Assembly: GCF_030166655.1 (NCBI RefSeq)
Contig: NZ_CP126446.1
Span: forward strand, 3,162,001-3,226,000
Direction: 5' to 3'
DNA length: 64,000 nt
Source: Pontibacillus chungwhensis
GTDB lineage: Bacteria; Bacillota; Bacilli; Bacillales; BH030062
The translations under genes and the position numbers were made by a program. The notes below the pieces were generated by a model. That model was not told the origin of the DNA and did not search any database. It saw nothing but the letters and a program-made list of their open reading frames with translations. Shown piece by piece: positions 8,895 through 18,276 of this stretch (positions are counted from its first letter, which is position 1; each line of letters opens with the position of its first letter).

Positions 8895-10484
8895 ATGAAT
8901 ACGGTGAATCAAGCGTCCATAATCAAAGAATTAATTACACAACCTAACGTATTAACCAATTTATGTGTGGGAGAACTCGTTGAAAAAGTTCTTCAGCGGA
9001 ACGAAGGTACATTAACAGCAACAGGAGCGATCAGAGCCGAAACAGGACGTTATACTGGCCGTTCGCCTCAAGATAAGTTTACCGTGAAAGACGAAGTTTC
9101 AAAAGACACTGTAGACTGGGGAAGTGTAAACCAACCAATTTCAGAGGAGATTTTTGAAAACCTTTACCATAAAGTAGTTGATTTCTTAAAGGAAAAAGAA
9201 GAGGTATTTGTATTTAATGGTTTTGCTGGAGCAGACGAACGCTACCGTTTACCAATCCAAATTATCAACGAACGTGCATGGCATAATCTTTTTGCTCACC
9301 AACTATTTATTCGTCCAACAGAAGATGAACTCGCCGAACATGTAAGCGAATTCACTGTAATATCTGCCCCTTCCTTTAAAGCAGATCCAGCCCAAGATGG
9401 CACGAATTCAGAAGCCTTCATAATGGTCTCATTCAAACACCGCGTCGTCCTAATCGGTGGTACAGAATATGCTGGAGAAATTAAAAAGTCGATCTTCTCC
9501 GTTATGAACTACCTTCTACCTGAACAAGATGTACTCCCAATGCACTGTTCTGCTAACGTTGGAAAAGAGGGAGATGTAGCGTTATTCTTCGGACTTTCCG
9601 GTACTGGGAAAACGACCTTATCCGCCGATCCAGAGCGTCGTTTAATTGGTGATGACGAGCATGGATGGTCAAATCGTGGCGTATTCAATATCGAAGGTGG
9701 ATGTTATGCAAAATGCATTAATCTATCTGAAGAAAACGAGCCTCAAATCTATAAAGCTATTCGGTTCGGGTCTGTTCTTGAGAATGTCATCTTGCACCCA
9801 GGTACCAGAGAACCTGACTACGATGATACAACTTTAACAGAGAATACAAGAGTCGCTTACCCAATCCAGAACATCCATAATATCGTTGAGCCAAGTATCG
9901 CTGGTCATCCAAATACCATTATCTTTCTTACAGCGGATGCTTTCGGCGTCTTACCACCGATTAGCAAGCTGACTAAGGAACAAGCGATGTACCATTTCTT
10001 AAGTGGATATACGAGCAAACTAGCAGGAACAGAACGAGGAGTGACAAGTCCAGAAGCAACATTCTCCACGTGTTTCGGCTCTCCATTCCTACCTAGGCAT
10101 GCATCAACCTATGCGGAAATGCTTGGAGAGAAGATTGATCAGTTCAACTCAAACGTATTCCTTGTAAATACAGGATGGACTGGCGGCGCATATGGGGAAG
10201 GTCATCGCATGAAGCTTGGCCACACCCGCGCTATGATTCATGCAGCTCTAGAAGGAGAACTCAATTCTACTGAAACAGTTGTCGATCCAATCTTCGGACT
10301 AGAGATCCCTGTTCATTGTCCTGGAGTTCCAGATGATGTATTAATTCCAAAGCGCACTTGGAAAGATGAAAACGAATATGAAGAGAAAGCTCATGAACTT
10401 GCTACCAAGTTCCATGAGAACTTCAAGAAATTTGACGGGGTCAGCGAAGAAATCCGCAAATCAGGCCCAACGTTCAGAACGTAA
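8895..10484 (+). CDS. pckA: Phosphoenolpyruvate carboxykinase (ATP)
   Basis: A 529-residue gluconeogenic enzyme converting oxaloacetate and ATP to PEP, CO2 and ADP. The kinase-1a P-loop [11 protein letters not shown] is at about residues 234-244 and the kinase-2/metal segment GDDEHGWS follows. Start ATG 8895 (MNTVNQ) fits AAAGGCAGG about 9 nt upstream and the family N-terminus; a TTG two codons earlier is less likely. Divergent from metK. The CcpN-type box over its promoter fits repression during glycolysis. Confidence 0.97.
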   Translation: MNTVNQASIIKELITQPNVLTNLCVGELVEKVLQRNEGTLTATGAIRAETGRYTGRSPQDKFTVKDEVSKDTVDWGSVNQPISEEIFENLYHKVVDFLKEKEEVFVFNGFAGADERYRLPIQIINERAWHNLFAHQLFIRPTEDELAEHVSEFTVISAPSFKADPAQDGTNSEAFIMVSFKHRVVLIGGTEYAGEIKKSIFSVMNYLLPEQDVLPMHCSANVGKEGDVALFFGLSGTGKTTLSADPERRLIGDDEHGWSNRGVFNIEGGCYAKCINLSEENEPQIYKAIRFGSVLENVILHPGTREPDYDDTTLTENTRVAYPIQNIHNIVEPSIAGHPNTIIFLTADAFGVLPPISKLTKEQAMYHFLSGYTSKLAGTERGVTSPEATFSTCFGSPFLPRHASTYAEMLGEKIDQFNSNVFLVNTGWTGGAYGEGHRMKLGHTRAMIHAALEGELNSTETVVDPIFGLEIPVHCPGVPDDVLIPKRTWKDENEYEEKAHELATKFHENFKKFDGVSEEIRKSGPTFRT

Positions 10485-10515
10485 ATTTCGCTCCCACATC
10501 TCCAAATATATAAAT

Positions 10516-10547
10516 AAACGGCTATCCTCTAAAGGATAGCCGTTTTT
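10516..10547 (+). terminator. pckA terminator
   Basis: AAACGGCTATCCT / AGGATAGCCGTTT stem with a 4-nt loop and following T-run. Confidence 0.95.
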
Positions 10548-10554
10548 ATTGTTT

Positions 10555-11110
10555 GGCTCTGTTAAAATTTAGTGCTGTGTATAAGCTTATTCCAGAATAG
10601 GATAGGGTTACTTAAAACTCGATGCTGGGACATTTAAGTTTAGATGGGGCCGTTATGTTGATGAGAGTAAGGGGTGACTGGGGAACGACTCGCTTTCCAC
10701 GGGCGAGCTGTCGAGCCTCCTCAATCGCTACGCTCATTCCGGGGTCTCGTCTACCTCTTTCTCCCGTAGGAGTCTCCCCGTTCCCCAGTCACCCCTTATT
10801 AAAATATGCGAAACGGCCCCGCAACTTAATTGTTGGCACAGATTCACCATTCCCCCTCCTAATTCGGCTTGTTTCCGTTCCTTCAACATTTGGCAAAGGT
10901 GGTTCGGGAAATTGCGAGACTCCTGTGGCAAGAGGAGCCTAGGGAAGACCCCACAGAGAGCGTTAGCGAACGAGGAGGCTTCCCAGCTCGCCGCGGAAAG
11001 CGAGTGATTTCCCGAACCACCTTACGCTTAATTAGCGCTAACGGAAACATTTCCTCACTTTCAAGTACTCCTTTTAGAGGGGGGATTACATGGAACACTG
11101 TAAATCAACC
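10555..11110 (+). mobile_element. Long MITE-like element (copy A)
   Basis: The left end reads GGCTCTGTTAAAATTTAGTG, matching the left terminal repeat of the element at 17217. Inside are two large GC-rich imperfect palindromes: 10655-10800 (arms around GACTGGGGAACGACTCGC and its complement) and 10895-11025 (arms around GGTTCGGGAAAT). Between them is an AT-richer linker beginning ACGGCCCC. The right terminal repeat seen in the 17217 copy is not recognisable here; homology fades about 10 bp before the ytmA stop codon. It contains no gene I can support; short frames across it are palindrome artefacts. Confidence 0.75.
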
Positions 11111-11117
11111 AAAAAGC

Positions 11118-11894
11118 CTATTGCTTGAGCCAATCTGTTAATTGCTGCACAGTTCTTCTGTTAATTTGAGGTGGAAAGTAATGATCCAAATCATGATAGA
11201 TCCAACTCGTATGCGGTATGTCAAACTCCCTTAATTTTTGTTCAAGAAGACGAGCGTGTTCAACAGATACATTTTGGTCTTTAGCCCCGTGAATGATGCA
11301 GACCGGGGTACGCAATTCCCCTATTTTACCTAGCGGAGTCCTGGCTTCAAAACGTTCAGGATATTTGTTAGGCCCTCCACCGACGACACGTTTTAGCATT
11401 CTCCTTAGATCGACCCTCTCTTCATAGGTTAAACCTACATCTGTAACTCCTCCCCAGCATACAACCTTATGAATCCCAGGTACCTCAAGGGCTGTCCATA
11501 GTCCCATTACTCCACCGCGGGAGAAACCAAATACGTTTACTTCTCCGTTCACTTTTGGATGATTAAATAATAACCTTGCTCCATTATGGCCATCTTCACG
11601 GTCCTTTAAGGCAAAATCCTCTCGTCCCTCTCCGCCCATATTTCCACGATAACAAGGTGCGAACACAACAAACCCTTGTGCAGCAAATTGAACAATTCTA
11701 CCGATTCGAACCTTACCAACACCCTTAATGCCTCCACGTAAGTATAAAAATCCCGGGTATTCTCCCTCTTCTTTCGGCTCAACTAAGAAACCTTTTACTC
11801 TGAGTCCATCACTCCAGTACGTCACTAGGAACACGTTTAAATCTGGATGAGGGGAAGGATATCGTTGACTTGATAGGATCGTACCATCTTGCAT
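11118..11894 (-). CDS. ytmA: YtmA-like alpha/beta hydrolase (S9/DLH type)
   Basis: A 258-residue soluble hydrolase related to prolyl-oligopeptidase/dienelactone-hydrolase folds. The nucleophile elbow GFSRGG carries Ser125; a catalytic Asp is expected in IIHGAKDQNV and the His in HDLDHYF. The natural substrate is unknown; B. subtilis YtmA occupies the same position. AAAGGAG 7 nt before the ATG at 11894 sets the start over an upstream in-frame ATG at 11924. Its 3' end abuts the repeat element at 10555-11110 but the length is normal, so the gene seems intact. Confidence 0.78.
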   Translation of the reverse strand: MQDGTILSSQRYPSPHPDLNVFLVTYWSDGLRVKGFLVEPKEEGEYPGFLYLRGGIKGVGKVRIGRIVQFAAQGFVVFAPCYRGNMGGEGREDFALKDREDGHNGARLLFNHPKVNGEVNVFGFSRGGVMGLWTALEVPGIHKVVCWGGVTDVGLTYEERVDLRRMLKRVVGGGPNKYPERFEARTPLGKIGELRTPVCIIHGAKDQNVSVEHARLLEQKLREFDIPHTSWIYHDLDHYFPPQINRRTVQQLTDWLKQ

Positions 11895-11987
11895 AAGAAA
11901 ACTCCTTTGTAGGCATTCACACAATTTTTAGCAGCGACATACGATAACGTAGCTAATGATAATGATCTTACAGGAGGATTACCCGTA

Positions 11988-12983
11988 ATGAAAAAGATTC
12001 GCTTTCTTTTATATGTTTCGCTGCTTGCTTTACTTACATTCCCCTTAGCTGCATGTTCTCAATCGCCTACAACGATTAAAGTAGCTGAAGTAACGCGCTC
12101 GATCTTCTATGCTCCACAATACGTAGCTTTAGAGAAAGGTTTTTTCGAAGATGAAGGCCTTGAGGTTGAATTAGCCACTACTTGGGGTGGAGACAAAACA
12201 ATGACCACTCTTCTATCTGATGGGGCAGATATTGCTCTAGTTGGCTCTGAAACGTCCATTTATGTCTATGCAAGAGGAGCTTCAGACCCTGTCATTAACG
12301 TAGCTCAGCTTACCCAAACAGACGGTACTTTCCTGGTTGCCCGAGAGGAACAGCCCGATTTTAAATGGGAGGATTTAAAGGGAAGTACCTTCCTTGGACA
12401 GCGGAAGGGCGGAATGCCACAAATGGTCGGAGAATATGTGTTAAAAGAGAAAGGAATTAACCCTAAAGAGGACCTTACATTGATTCAGAATGTAGACTTT
12501 GCCAATATCCCAAATGCCTTTGCTTCTGGTACAGGAGATTACGTACAACTGTTTGAACCAACTGCTAGTATCTTTGAGCGTGAAGGAAAAGGTCACATTG
12601 TTGCCTCCTTTGGTGAAGAGTCGGGTCATGTCCCTTATACAGTTTTCATGGCTAAGAACAGTTTCTTAGAAGAGAACCCAGAAGAAATGAAAAAGTTCAC
12701 GCGTGCTATATATAAAGCTCAGCAGTGGGTGCAAAACCACTCAGCGGGAGAAATCGCCGATGTTATTCAACCCTATTTTGAAGACACGGAACTGGAATTA
12801 ATCGAAACGGTTGTCGATCGTTATAAAAGTCAAGGGTCCTATGCTGAAAACCCTGTTCTTGATAAAGAAGAATGGAACAACCTAAAGGCAATTATGGAAG
12901 AAGCGGGAGAACTCCCAGAAGATGTAGATCATGAGACGCTCGTTAACACGGACATTGCAGAAGACGTAATGAATAAGGAGTGA
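11988..12983 (+). CDS. ytlA: ABC importer substrate-binding lipoprotein (NMT1/THI5-like)
   Basis: A 331-residue lipoprotein with a type II signal peptide; the lipobox LAAC gives Cys23 as the acylated residue. The mature part is an NMT1/SsuA-type binding fold (IKVAEVTRSIFYAPQYVALEKGFF). It is the first gene of a ytlA-ytlC-ytlD operon matching B. subtilis order. Relatives bind sulfonates, nitrate or pyrimidine/thiamine precursors. No TPP riboswitch or linked enzyme identifies the ligand, so I leave it open. GGAGG stands 10 nt before the ATG. Confidence 0.85.
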   Translation: MKKIRFLLYVSLLALLTFPLAACSQSPTTIKVAEVTRSIFYAPQYVALEKGFFEDEGLEVELATTWGGDKTMTTLLSDGADIALVGSETSIYVYARGASDPVINVAQLTQTDGTFLVAREEQPDFKWEDLKGSTFLGQRKGGMPQMVGEYVLKEKGINPKEDLTLIQNVDFANIPNAFASGTGDYVQLFEPTASIFEREGKGHIVASFGEESGHVPYTVFMAKNSFLEENPEEMKKFTRAIYKAQQWVQNHSAGEIADVIQPYFEDTELELIETVVDRYKSQGSYAENPVLDKEEWNNLKAIMEEAGELPEDVDHETLVNTDIAEDVMNKE

Positions 12984-12988
12984 ACACA

Positions 12989-13765
12989 ATGACTTTCCTC
13001 AGCCTTGATCAGATCACTCACCATTACTTCTCAAAACAAGGGTTCACGAAAGCCATTGAAGACATCTCGCTTTCTGTTGAGGAAGGACACTTTATTTCCT
13101 TCCTCGGCCCTAGCGGCTGCGGAAAGACGACACTACTATCCATCATAGCCGGATTACTGACTCCAACAGAAGGAACCGTAACCATTCAACAGCAGCCAAG
13201 TGACCACAATAATATTGGTTACATGTTGCAGCAAGATTATTTGTTCCCATGGAAGACCATACAAGAAAACGTTCTACTTGGTCCTCATATTCAAGGGACG
13301 GTCACGGAAATGAAAAAAGAGAAAGCTCTTCAAATCTTAAAAGAAATCGGCCTTGAGAGTGTTATATCTTCTTATCCAAGCCAACTTTCAGGAGGGATGC
13401 GACAACGCGCTGCTTTAGCAAGAACCCTCATGACAGACCCGAAGCTCCTGCTACTTGATGAACCTTTCTCCGCACTTGACTATCAGACCAAACTAAAACT
13501 TGAGAATCTCGTATCAGATACCTTGAAACAATACAAGAAAACCTCAGTATTAGTCACTCATGATATTGGGGAAGCAATCGCGATGAGTGACACTGTGTAT
13601 GTGCTTAAAGCTCGCCCTGGGAGGATTGCAAAAACGTTTCAAGTTCCTGACCATTTACGCAATCTCACTCCATTTGAAGCAAGACAACACGCTGACTTTA
13701 ATGATTTGTTCCAAACTATTTGGAAGGAGTTAGATCAGCTTGAATCCGAATCAAACGCAAGATGA
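12989..13765 (+). CDS. ytlC: ABC importer ATPase YtlC
   Basis: A 258-residue nitrate/sulfonate-type ABC ATPase. Walker A is GPSGCGKTT (about residues 38-46), the signature is [13 protein letters not shown] and Walker B is [12 protein letters not shown], followed by the H-loop VTHD. I start it at ATG 12989 because TAAGGAG (12974-12980) lies 8 nt upstream; a GTG at 12980 would overlap that site. It powers the YtlD permease with YtlA as receptor. ytlD begins 26 nt before its end, implying coupled translation. Confidence 0.92.
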   Translation: MTFLSLDQITHHYFSKQGFTKAIEDISLSVEEGHFISFLGPSGCGKTTLLSIIAGLLTPTEGTVTIQQQPSDHNNIGYMLQQDYLFPWKTIQENVLLGPHIQGTVTEMKKEKALQILKEIGLESVISSYPSQLSGGMRQRAALARTLMTDPKLLLLDEPFSALDYQTKLKLENLVSDTLKQYKKTSVLVTHDIGEAIAMSDTVYVLKARPGRIAKTFQVPDHLRNLTPFEARQHADFNDLFQTIWKELDQLESESNAR

Positions 13766-14546
13766 AGCTCGTTTTAAACAGTATTTAAAGCATCTTCAAA
13801 AAGAAAAACGTTCTATATTTCTATGGCAATTGTTGATCTTCATCAGTTTTTTTAGTTTATGGGAAGTGAGCAGTCGATTAAGATGGGTAGATCCCCTCCT
13901 CTTTAGCTCACCAGCTAAAATTGGCGATTTATTAGTAACGAAAATAACAGATGGATCAATCTTCCTTCATATGCGTGTAACCCTGCTCGAAACGATAGCG
14001 GGCTTCGTCCTTGGCACACTCTTAGGAATCGTTCTAGCGGCCGCCTTGTGGTGGTTCCCTAAGCTCTCGAAAGTCATTGACCCTTATCTTGTAATATTAA
14101 ATGCAATGCCTAAAGTAGCGCTTGGGCCTATTATTATCGTAGCCCTTGGACCTGGGTATTTCTCGATCATAGCGATGGGTGCAATAATATCGGTAATCAT
14201 TACCACCATTGTGGTCTATTCGGCTTTTCAAGGTGTCGACCGAAATTATGTTAAGGTGCTCTCAAGCTTTGGGGCAAATCGATTTCAGATTTTTAAAGAA
14301 GCCATCCTTCCCGCGTCTTCACCTACCATTATATCGACCTTCAAAGTGAACGTCGGACTCTCATGGGTTGGGGTTATTGTGGGAGAATTTCTTGTTTCTC
14401 AGAAAGGATTAGGCTACTTAATCATTTACGGATTCCAAGTTTTTGATTTCACATTAGTCCTTTCAAGCCTTATGATCATTGCGATCTTTGCTGCCATTAT
14501 GTATCAACTTGTTGAACGGCTAGAACGAAAACTCATTAGAGAATAA
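13740..14546 (+). CDS. ytlD: ABC importer permease YtlD
   Basis: A 268-residue BPD_transp_1 permease with about six membrane spans. The EAA loop lies near [20 protein letters not shown], where the ATPase docks. The only sensible start is TTG 13740, about 10 nt after AAGGAG inside ytlC, so the genes overlap by 26 nt. The gene ends at a hairpin shared with the convergent ytkD. Confidence 0.9.
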   Translation: MNPNQTQDEARFKQYLKHLQKEKRSIFLWQLLIFISFFSLWEVSSRLRWVDPLLFSSPAKIGDLLVTKITDGSIFLHMRVTLLETIAGFVLGTLLGIVLAAALWWFPKLSKVIDPYLVILNAMPKVALGPIIIVALGPGYFSIIAMGAIISVIITTIVVYSAFQGVDRNYVKVLSSFGANRFQIFKEAILPASSPTIISTFKVNVGLSWVGVIVGEFLVSQKGLGYLIIYGFQVFDFTLVLSSLMIIAIFAAIMYQLVERLERKLIRE

Positions 14547-14561
14547 AGAATGAAAAAGAAA

Positions 14562-14605
14562 AAAACTCAGCTTCTCGGAAGTTAATCCAAGAGCTGAGTT
14601 TTCTT
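14562..14605. terminator. Convergent ytlD/ytkD terminator
   Basis: AAAACTCAGCT (14562-14572) pairs with AGCTGAGTTTT (14592-14602). The hairpin includes the ytkD stop codon and last codons and serves both strands. Confidence 0.75.
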
Positions 14606-15058
14606 AATGTAGTCTAAGCTGTGAGGCAATACCTCATCTTTCATCATGAAACTAAATTGAGAGTTTCGCTCTAACCCTTTCGGTAACGAATCTAAGCAAA
14701 CAGGTCCTTTCGTTTCGAAATAAGATTCCTGTTTAGTCAGATTAGAGATGGTTGCAAAATAAATGTTTTTTATTATACATCCACCTTTTCCGTCTACATG
14801 ATACTGACCGATATAGGATAAAGCTTCTACCTCTCCACCGGTTTCCTCCATCACTTCGCGAATCGCCGCTTGTTCTGGAGTCTCTCCTTCTTCCACTTTC
14901 CCACCAGGAAACTCAATTCCCCGGTCTTTGTGTTCTGTAAGAAGCCATTTTCCATTGTAACGGCTAATGACCCACACATGTTTCGGGTATTCAGAAAAAG
15001 GATGATCGGTAAAAGAAAGCTTCACTTCATTATGGTAATAATCATAAAACGTAATCAA
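14582..15058 (-). CDS. ytkD: YtkD Nudix hydrolase (RppH-type / 8-oxo-dGTPase)
   Basis: A 158-residue Nudix protein. The Nudix box is complete: GGKVEEGE, then REVMEETGGEVE (about residues 52-74), with the metal-binding Glu residues present. It closely resembles B. subtilis YtkD, reported as an oxidised-nucleotide pyrophosphatase and, as RppH, as an RNA 5'-pyrophosphohydrolase that starts mRNA decay. The start is a TTG at 15058 with a weak AAAGG site upstream, unusual but needed to include the conserved N-terminus. It is the last gene of the block syntenic with B. subtilis before the accessory region. Confidence 0.9.
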   Translation of the reverse strand: MITFYDYYHNEVKLSFTDHPFSEYPKHVWVISRYNGKWLLTEHKDRGIEFPGGKVEEGETPEQAAIREVMEETGGEVEALSYIGQYHVDGKGGCIIKNIYFATISNLTKQESYFETKGPVCLDSLPKGLERNSQFSFMMKDEVLPHSLDYIKKTQLLD

Positions 15059-15096
15059 TAACGATCAACTGCCTTTATTGCTTCATTTCCTATTCA

Positions 15097-15687
15097 CTAT
15101 GAATGGTTTATGCCATCAATAACCCAACCTTCATCTGTGTGCATAAAGAAAAATGAAACAGTGTACTGTCCGTATAGTTCGCTTGTGTTCTCTTGAGTCA
15201 CTTTAATACGGTCACCTTTTACTGTTTCGGTGGTATACGACTCATTTTCTTTAAACCAAGGTGGTGTATCAGTTGGAAGGATATACAGTCCATTATTATA
15301 TTCTTTATAATAAAAATCAACATATTCCTTAGCAACTGATTTTTTTGCTATGGATGAGAACGACTCAATTAACGCTTCTTTACTATCATATGCAGCGACT
15401 CTATAGCCTTGATTGGACTCTTGTATGAGTTGATCCATAAATTGATTGGTAAGAGATATTATGGTTTCTTCTGTTAAAACAGTTTTCTCCTCCACTTCGT
15501 TTACAGAAGATGTAAGTACAGGTTTTTCTTCTTGTTTTTGGTGGAACGTAATGTCTGTATGACCGGTGTGATCACTTCCTGATAATTGGTTCTCGGCACT
15601 TAGTGATGAAGGCTGTTGATTTGATATCACTATTAGTAACGCTACCAAAATAATAGGAATGATTGCAATAGACTTACCTAGGTTCAT
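15097..15687 (-). CDS. Secreted/anchored hypothetical protein (DUF3993-like)
   Basis: A 196-residue protein with one N-terminal hydrophobic segment (residues 7-21), a Ser/Glu-rich linker, and a C-terminal alpha+beta domain (about 70-196) ending in FFFMHTDEGWVIDGINHS. It resembles DUF3993-type extracytoplasmic proteins of Bacillaceae, from memory only. Function unknown. A GGGGGC stretch precedes the ATG. It may be cotranscribed with ytkD 38 nt downstream. Confidence 0.6.
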   Translation of the reverse strand: MNLGKSIAIIPIILVALLIVISNQQPSSLSAENQLSGSDHTGHTDITFHQKQEEKPVLTSSVNEVEEKTVLTEETIISLTNQFMDQLIQESNQGYRVAAYDSKEALIESFSSIAKKSVAKEYVDFYYKEYNNGLYILPTDTPPWFKENESYTTETVKGDRIKVTQENTSELYGQYTVSFFFMHTDEGWVIDGINHS

Positions 15688-15829
15688 AACTGTTGCCCCC
15701 TGTTTCTTATGATGTGTTACTAACCTTTTTTCCTTTTACAGCATGAAATAAACTCGAAATCAAACAATTTGATTCCGAGGAGGAGAAGAAAATGAGAAAG
15801 ACTGCACAACTTTGCTTCATTTTGCAGGG

Positions 15830-16165
15830 GGCTCGCAATTTCTCGCACAACCTTGCCATATGTAGATAACGGAAACATACCAAATTACAAAGCAAAATGC
15901 TGAGTCTACCCCAGGAATTAGCTGTGGGGCCGTTAAACCAATTTTGGCAAGGAGTGTCTGGGGGACGAGGAGACTCCTGCAAGAGGAAGAGGTTGACGAG
16001 ACCACGGACTGAACGAAGTGAAGGAGGAGGCTCGACAGCTCGCCTGCGGAAAGCGAGTCGTTCCCCAGACACCCCTAGCCCTTTATACATAAAGGCCCCT
16101 TCCACACTGAAGGGTCTCAGCCTCGAGCCTTCACCCCATCCTATTCTTGAATAACTTACTAGCAT
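15830..16165 (-). mobile_element. MITE-like element, reverse orientation (copy C)
   Basis: Read on the minus strand it follows copy A block by block: the AGAATAGGAT start region, GCTGAGACCC, GGGGCC, a large palindrome with arms around GTCTGGGGAACGACTCGC (about 15950-16075), ACGGCCCC, then the TTTCCGTT and GGCAAGG..GAGAAATTGCGAG half of a second palindrome. Terminal inverted repeats are not clear. Reading frames across it on either strand look non-coding. Confidence 0.65.
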
Positions 16166-16192
16166 CACAAACCGTTGAGGTACGCAATCCTC

Positions 16193-16227
16193 AAGAAGAG
16201 GTCACTCGTTGAGTGACCTCTTCTTTT
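16193..16227. terminator. Hairpin next to the 16226 gene
   Basis: A perfect 15-bp stem (AAGAAGAGGTCACTC, 16193-16207, with 16211-16225) and a 3-nt loop. The T-run is on the plus strand, but it lies directly after the stop of the minus-strand gene. Confidence 0.7.
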
Positions 16228-16585
16228 ATGCTAGGGGATCGTGTTCTCCATAAATTCTGGCCGAGTCTTCATCATGATCCATACCAATCGACTTAATAAA
16301 TTCCTTCGTTTTGTCGTCTCCCAGTTCATAAATCATTTTATAAGCCTCTCGCATGGAATAATCATAATCATCATTCTCCGAATCCTCGGAGTAATGGCGA
16401 AATGGAATATGAGATCGCCAAAACGACCGCTCATCTGCCCCAAACACCTCGTTTAGAACTTGCCGCAACCTAAACATTTCTTCCTCTGTTGCTTGGATGG
16501 TAAAGACATCGTTATTGCCATCTCTAATTTGAGAAATTTCTCGAGAGCCCAGGTTGATATAAAACGTTCTTTTTTTATTTTCCAT
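16226..16585 (-). CDS. Conserved acidic hypothetical protein
   Basis: A 119-residue cytosolic protein rich in Asp/Glu, with no membrane segment. It has a beta-strand-like N-terminus (RTFYINLGSREIS) and a helical middle with an acidic patch (EDSENDDYDYSMREAY). I do not recognise the family; similar short proteins occur in Bacillaceae. GGAGG (8 nt spacing) selects the ATG at 16585; an upstream GTG at 16594 abuts that site. It stands alone, ends at a strong hairpin, and is divergent from the small gene at 16711. Confidence 0.65.
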   Translation of the reverse strand: MENKKRTFYINLGSREISQIRDGNNDVFTIQATEEEMFRLRQVLNEVFGADERSFWRSHIPFRHYSEDSENDDYDYSMREAYKMIYELGDDKTKEFIKSIGMDHDEDSARIYGEHDPLA

Positions 16586-16710
16586 AAACTTCACCCTCCT
16601 ATCCTATACTTTTTGCACTTATTTATCGAATTATGAACAACATTTTAAAAAAGCCGCATAAGGTAATGAACAAAGATAGACTTTTGAGAATGAGGGAAAG
16701 GAAGTTGATT

Positions 16711-16968
16711 ATGAAAATAGCCGATAGTTTAGCCGAGCTATACAAGAAATATTTCGAAACGGATGATTACTTACCTCTATTTGTTCATTCTATTATTGAG
16801 CAAATGGATCACAAAGATTTACTCCAAATCGTTAAGCATTGCCAAGAAGAGCAACTACAAGAATTTGTTGCGAATTACATTATTGATCAAATCCAACACA
16901 CCCCTGCAAAGCCTATTACCCCTCCTACAACATATTCTAATAGCAGTGAACAACAAAAAGCATTATAG
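16711..16968 (+). CDS. Small hypothetical helical protein
   Basis: An 85-residue predicted helical protein (MKIADSLAELYKKYFETDDY..., then a Thr/Pro/Ser-rich tail). AAAGGAAG 6 nt before the ATG at 16711 supports this start; the same frame opens at 16633 with no good site. Function not recognised. Its neighbour is the divergent 16226 gene; a repeat element follows about 250 bp downstream. Confidence 0.5.
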   Translation: MKIADSLAELYKKYFETDDYLPLFVHSIIEQMDHKDLLQIVKHCQEEQLQEFVANYIIDQIQHTPAKPITPPTTYSNSSEQQKAL

Positions 16969-17216
16969 GTATGTAAATGAACACGACCTTTAGCCCAAAG
17001 CTCAGTGCCTCTTTTTTAAACAATGTTTTAGAAACACACGAATGCTACCACCCCCATTTGCTTCTCTCATTACCCACTTCCCCCTGCGCCCCAACAATCG
17101 TGGGGCGCAAAACGGAAGAAATCCCTCATGACTAAATAACCAACCTTCCATGTGAAACTCCTTGTTTTAAGTTCATTTACACAAAGCAGGCGATTTAAGT
17201 GCTGCTTGAACACAAG
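16969..17216. other. Non-coding gap
   Basis: About 250 bp with no supported gene. A short GCGCCCC/GGGGCGC inverted repeat lies near 17096-17110. I see no ribosome site followed by an open frame. Confidence 0.5.
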
Positions 17217-17510
17217 GCTCTGTTATAGTTTAGTGTTGTTATTTTATAGGCTTGTTCAATACCCAAAGCTGAGACATTTAAGTGTAGATGGGGCCGTCTT
17301 TATTGACTAGTGCTGGGGGTGTCTGGGGAACGACTCGCTTTCCGCGGGCGAGCTGTCGAGCCTCCTCGTGTGGGGCCGCGGAAAGCGAGTGATTTCCCGA
17401 ACCACCTTACGCTCAGACTAACGCTAGCGGAAACATTCTCACTTTCAGGTGCTCCATATTAGGGACTAAAATGTAACGTGTAAAAAATCAACAACCAACT
17501 TTAACAGAGC
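17217..17510 (+). mobile_element. MITE-like element with intact terminal inverted repeats (copy D)
   Basis: The ends read GCTCTGTTATAGTT and, on the opposite strand, GCTCTGTTAAAGTT: a 14-bp terminal inverted repeat with one mismatch. The 294-bp body has the left part of copy A (GAGACATTTAAGT, GGGGCCG, GTCTGGGGAACGACTCGC) joined to its right part (GCGGAAAGCGAGTG, CCGAACCACCTTACGC, GCGGAAACATT). Everything between is deleted near 17370. No transposase is present, and no clean target duplication is visible. Confidence 0.8.
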
Positions 17511-17516
17511 AAAACA

Positions 17517-17547
17517 AAAAAGCCGCTTCTTAATTTTTAAGAAGCGG
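17517..17547 (-). terminator. fhuF terminator enclosing the stop codon
   Basis: CCGCTTCTTAA (17523-17533) pairs with TTAAGAAGCGG (17537-17547), with a U-run at the 3' side on the minus strand. The last codons of fhuF form the stem and its TAA is at the top. Confidence 0.85.
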
Positions 17548-18276
17548 ACAAACTTTGCAATAGGAGTGCTCATTATTTAATTGGTAAGTCAGACAACAGA
17601 ACTTCCGCTTCTCCTTCCCTTCTTCCTTACGCAACGTGAAAGAATCAATCGGATTCTGCTTTTGCCTGAAAACTTGCGCCTCTACTTCACGCAGGACTCT
17701 AAAGTCACGGCGAACCGTATCTGCTTGTTTTTCGTCAGCAATTTCATGAGCAAACTGCTCATAAAACCAATACACATACGTAGCAAAGCTTTCCCACATT
17801 GTTTTCATAGGCAGGCGCGTCACCTGGTTAATGGTATTGAATATGGGATAGATCATCTTTTCAATTAACTGTTTGAAATGGTTGGAAACAGCCTTTTCCC
17901 TATCTCTATTTTCAATTAGAAGAACTTCACGGGACTCATTACTCCATTTAGGAAACCACATCTTTGTATCATCTATCCGGATCAACTTCTTATCCTCTAA
18001 TTCCATAACAGGCATTTTAGAGTAGAGGCTCATTGGAGCAAGCATTCCGGTCACAAAATAATACCCTAACCTTTTTGAGAGCAAAGAGGCCGTCGCCATT
18101 TCGGATTCAGATGACAGAAAGGACCTAACTTGTTTGAGCACAGCCGTAAATAGTTCCTCATCTGTAAAGGCATCTAAACGGATCTCTTCTAAACGTTGTT
18201 TCTTGTCGTAATAAGACGGGTGATAGTATCTGAAATGATCATCTAATGTCTCGATTTCAGCCAGCGTTAGGTTCAC
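17530..18276 (-). CDS. FhuF-family ferric-siderophore reductase
   Basis: A 248-residue cytosolic protein ending in the FhuF-type 2Fe-2S motif: Cys227-Cys228, then Cys240 and Cys243 (CC-x11-C-x2-C). Family members reduce ferric siderophores inside the cell to release Fe(II). Start is GTG 18276, overlapping the upstream ABC ATPase by 20 nt. As the last gene of the permease-permease-ATPase operon it should act on the chelate that operon imports. Fur control is inferred from the operon head. Confidence 0.85.
   Translation of the reverse strand: MNLTLAEIETLDDHFRYYHPSYYDKKQRLEEIRLDAFTDEELFTAVLKQVRSFLSSESEMATASLLSKRLGYYFVTGMLAPMSLYSKMPVMELEDKKLIRIDDTKMWFPKWSNESREVLLIENRDREKAVSNHFKQLIEKMIYPIFNTINQVTRLPMKTMWESFATYVYWFYEQFAHEIADEKQADTVRRDFRVLREVEAQVFRQKQNPIDSFTLRKEEGKEKRKFCCLTYQLNNEHSYCKVCPLLKN

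Noticed and set aside
10622-11141. Several 65-106-codon frames on both strands
   Set aside because: They lie entirely inside the palindromic repeat A; palindromes give open frames on both strands. Composition is Pro/Arg/Ser-rich, with no ribosome sites.
15707-16168. 153-codon minus-strand frame and smaller overlapping frames
   Set aside because: Inside repeat copy C; the apparent protein is a read-through of the palindrome with no family features or ribosome site.
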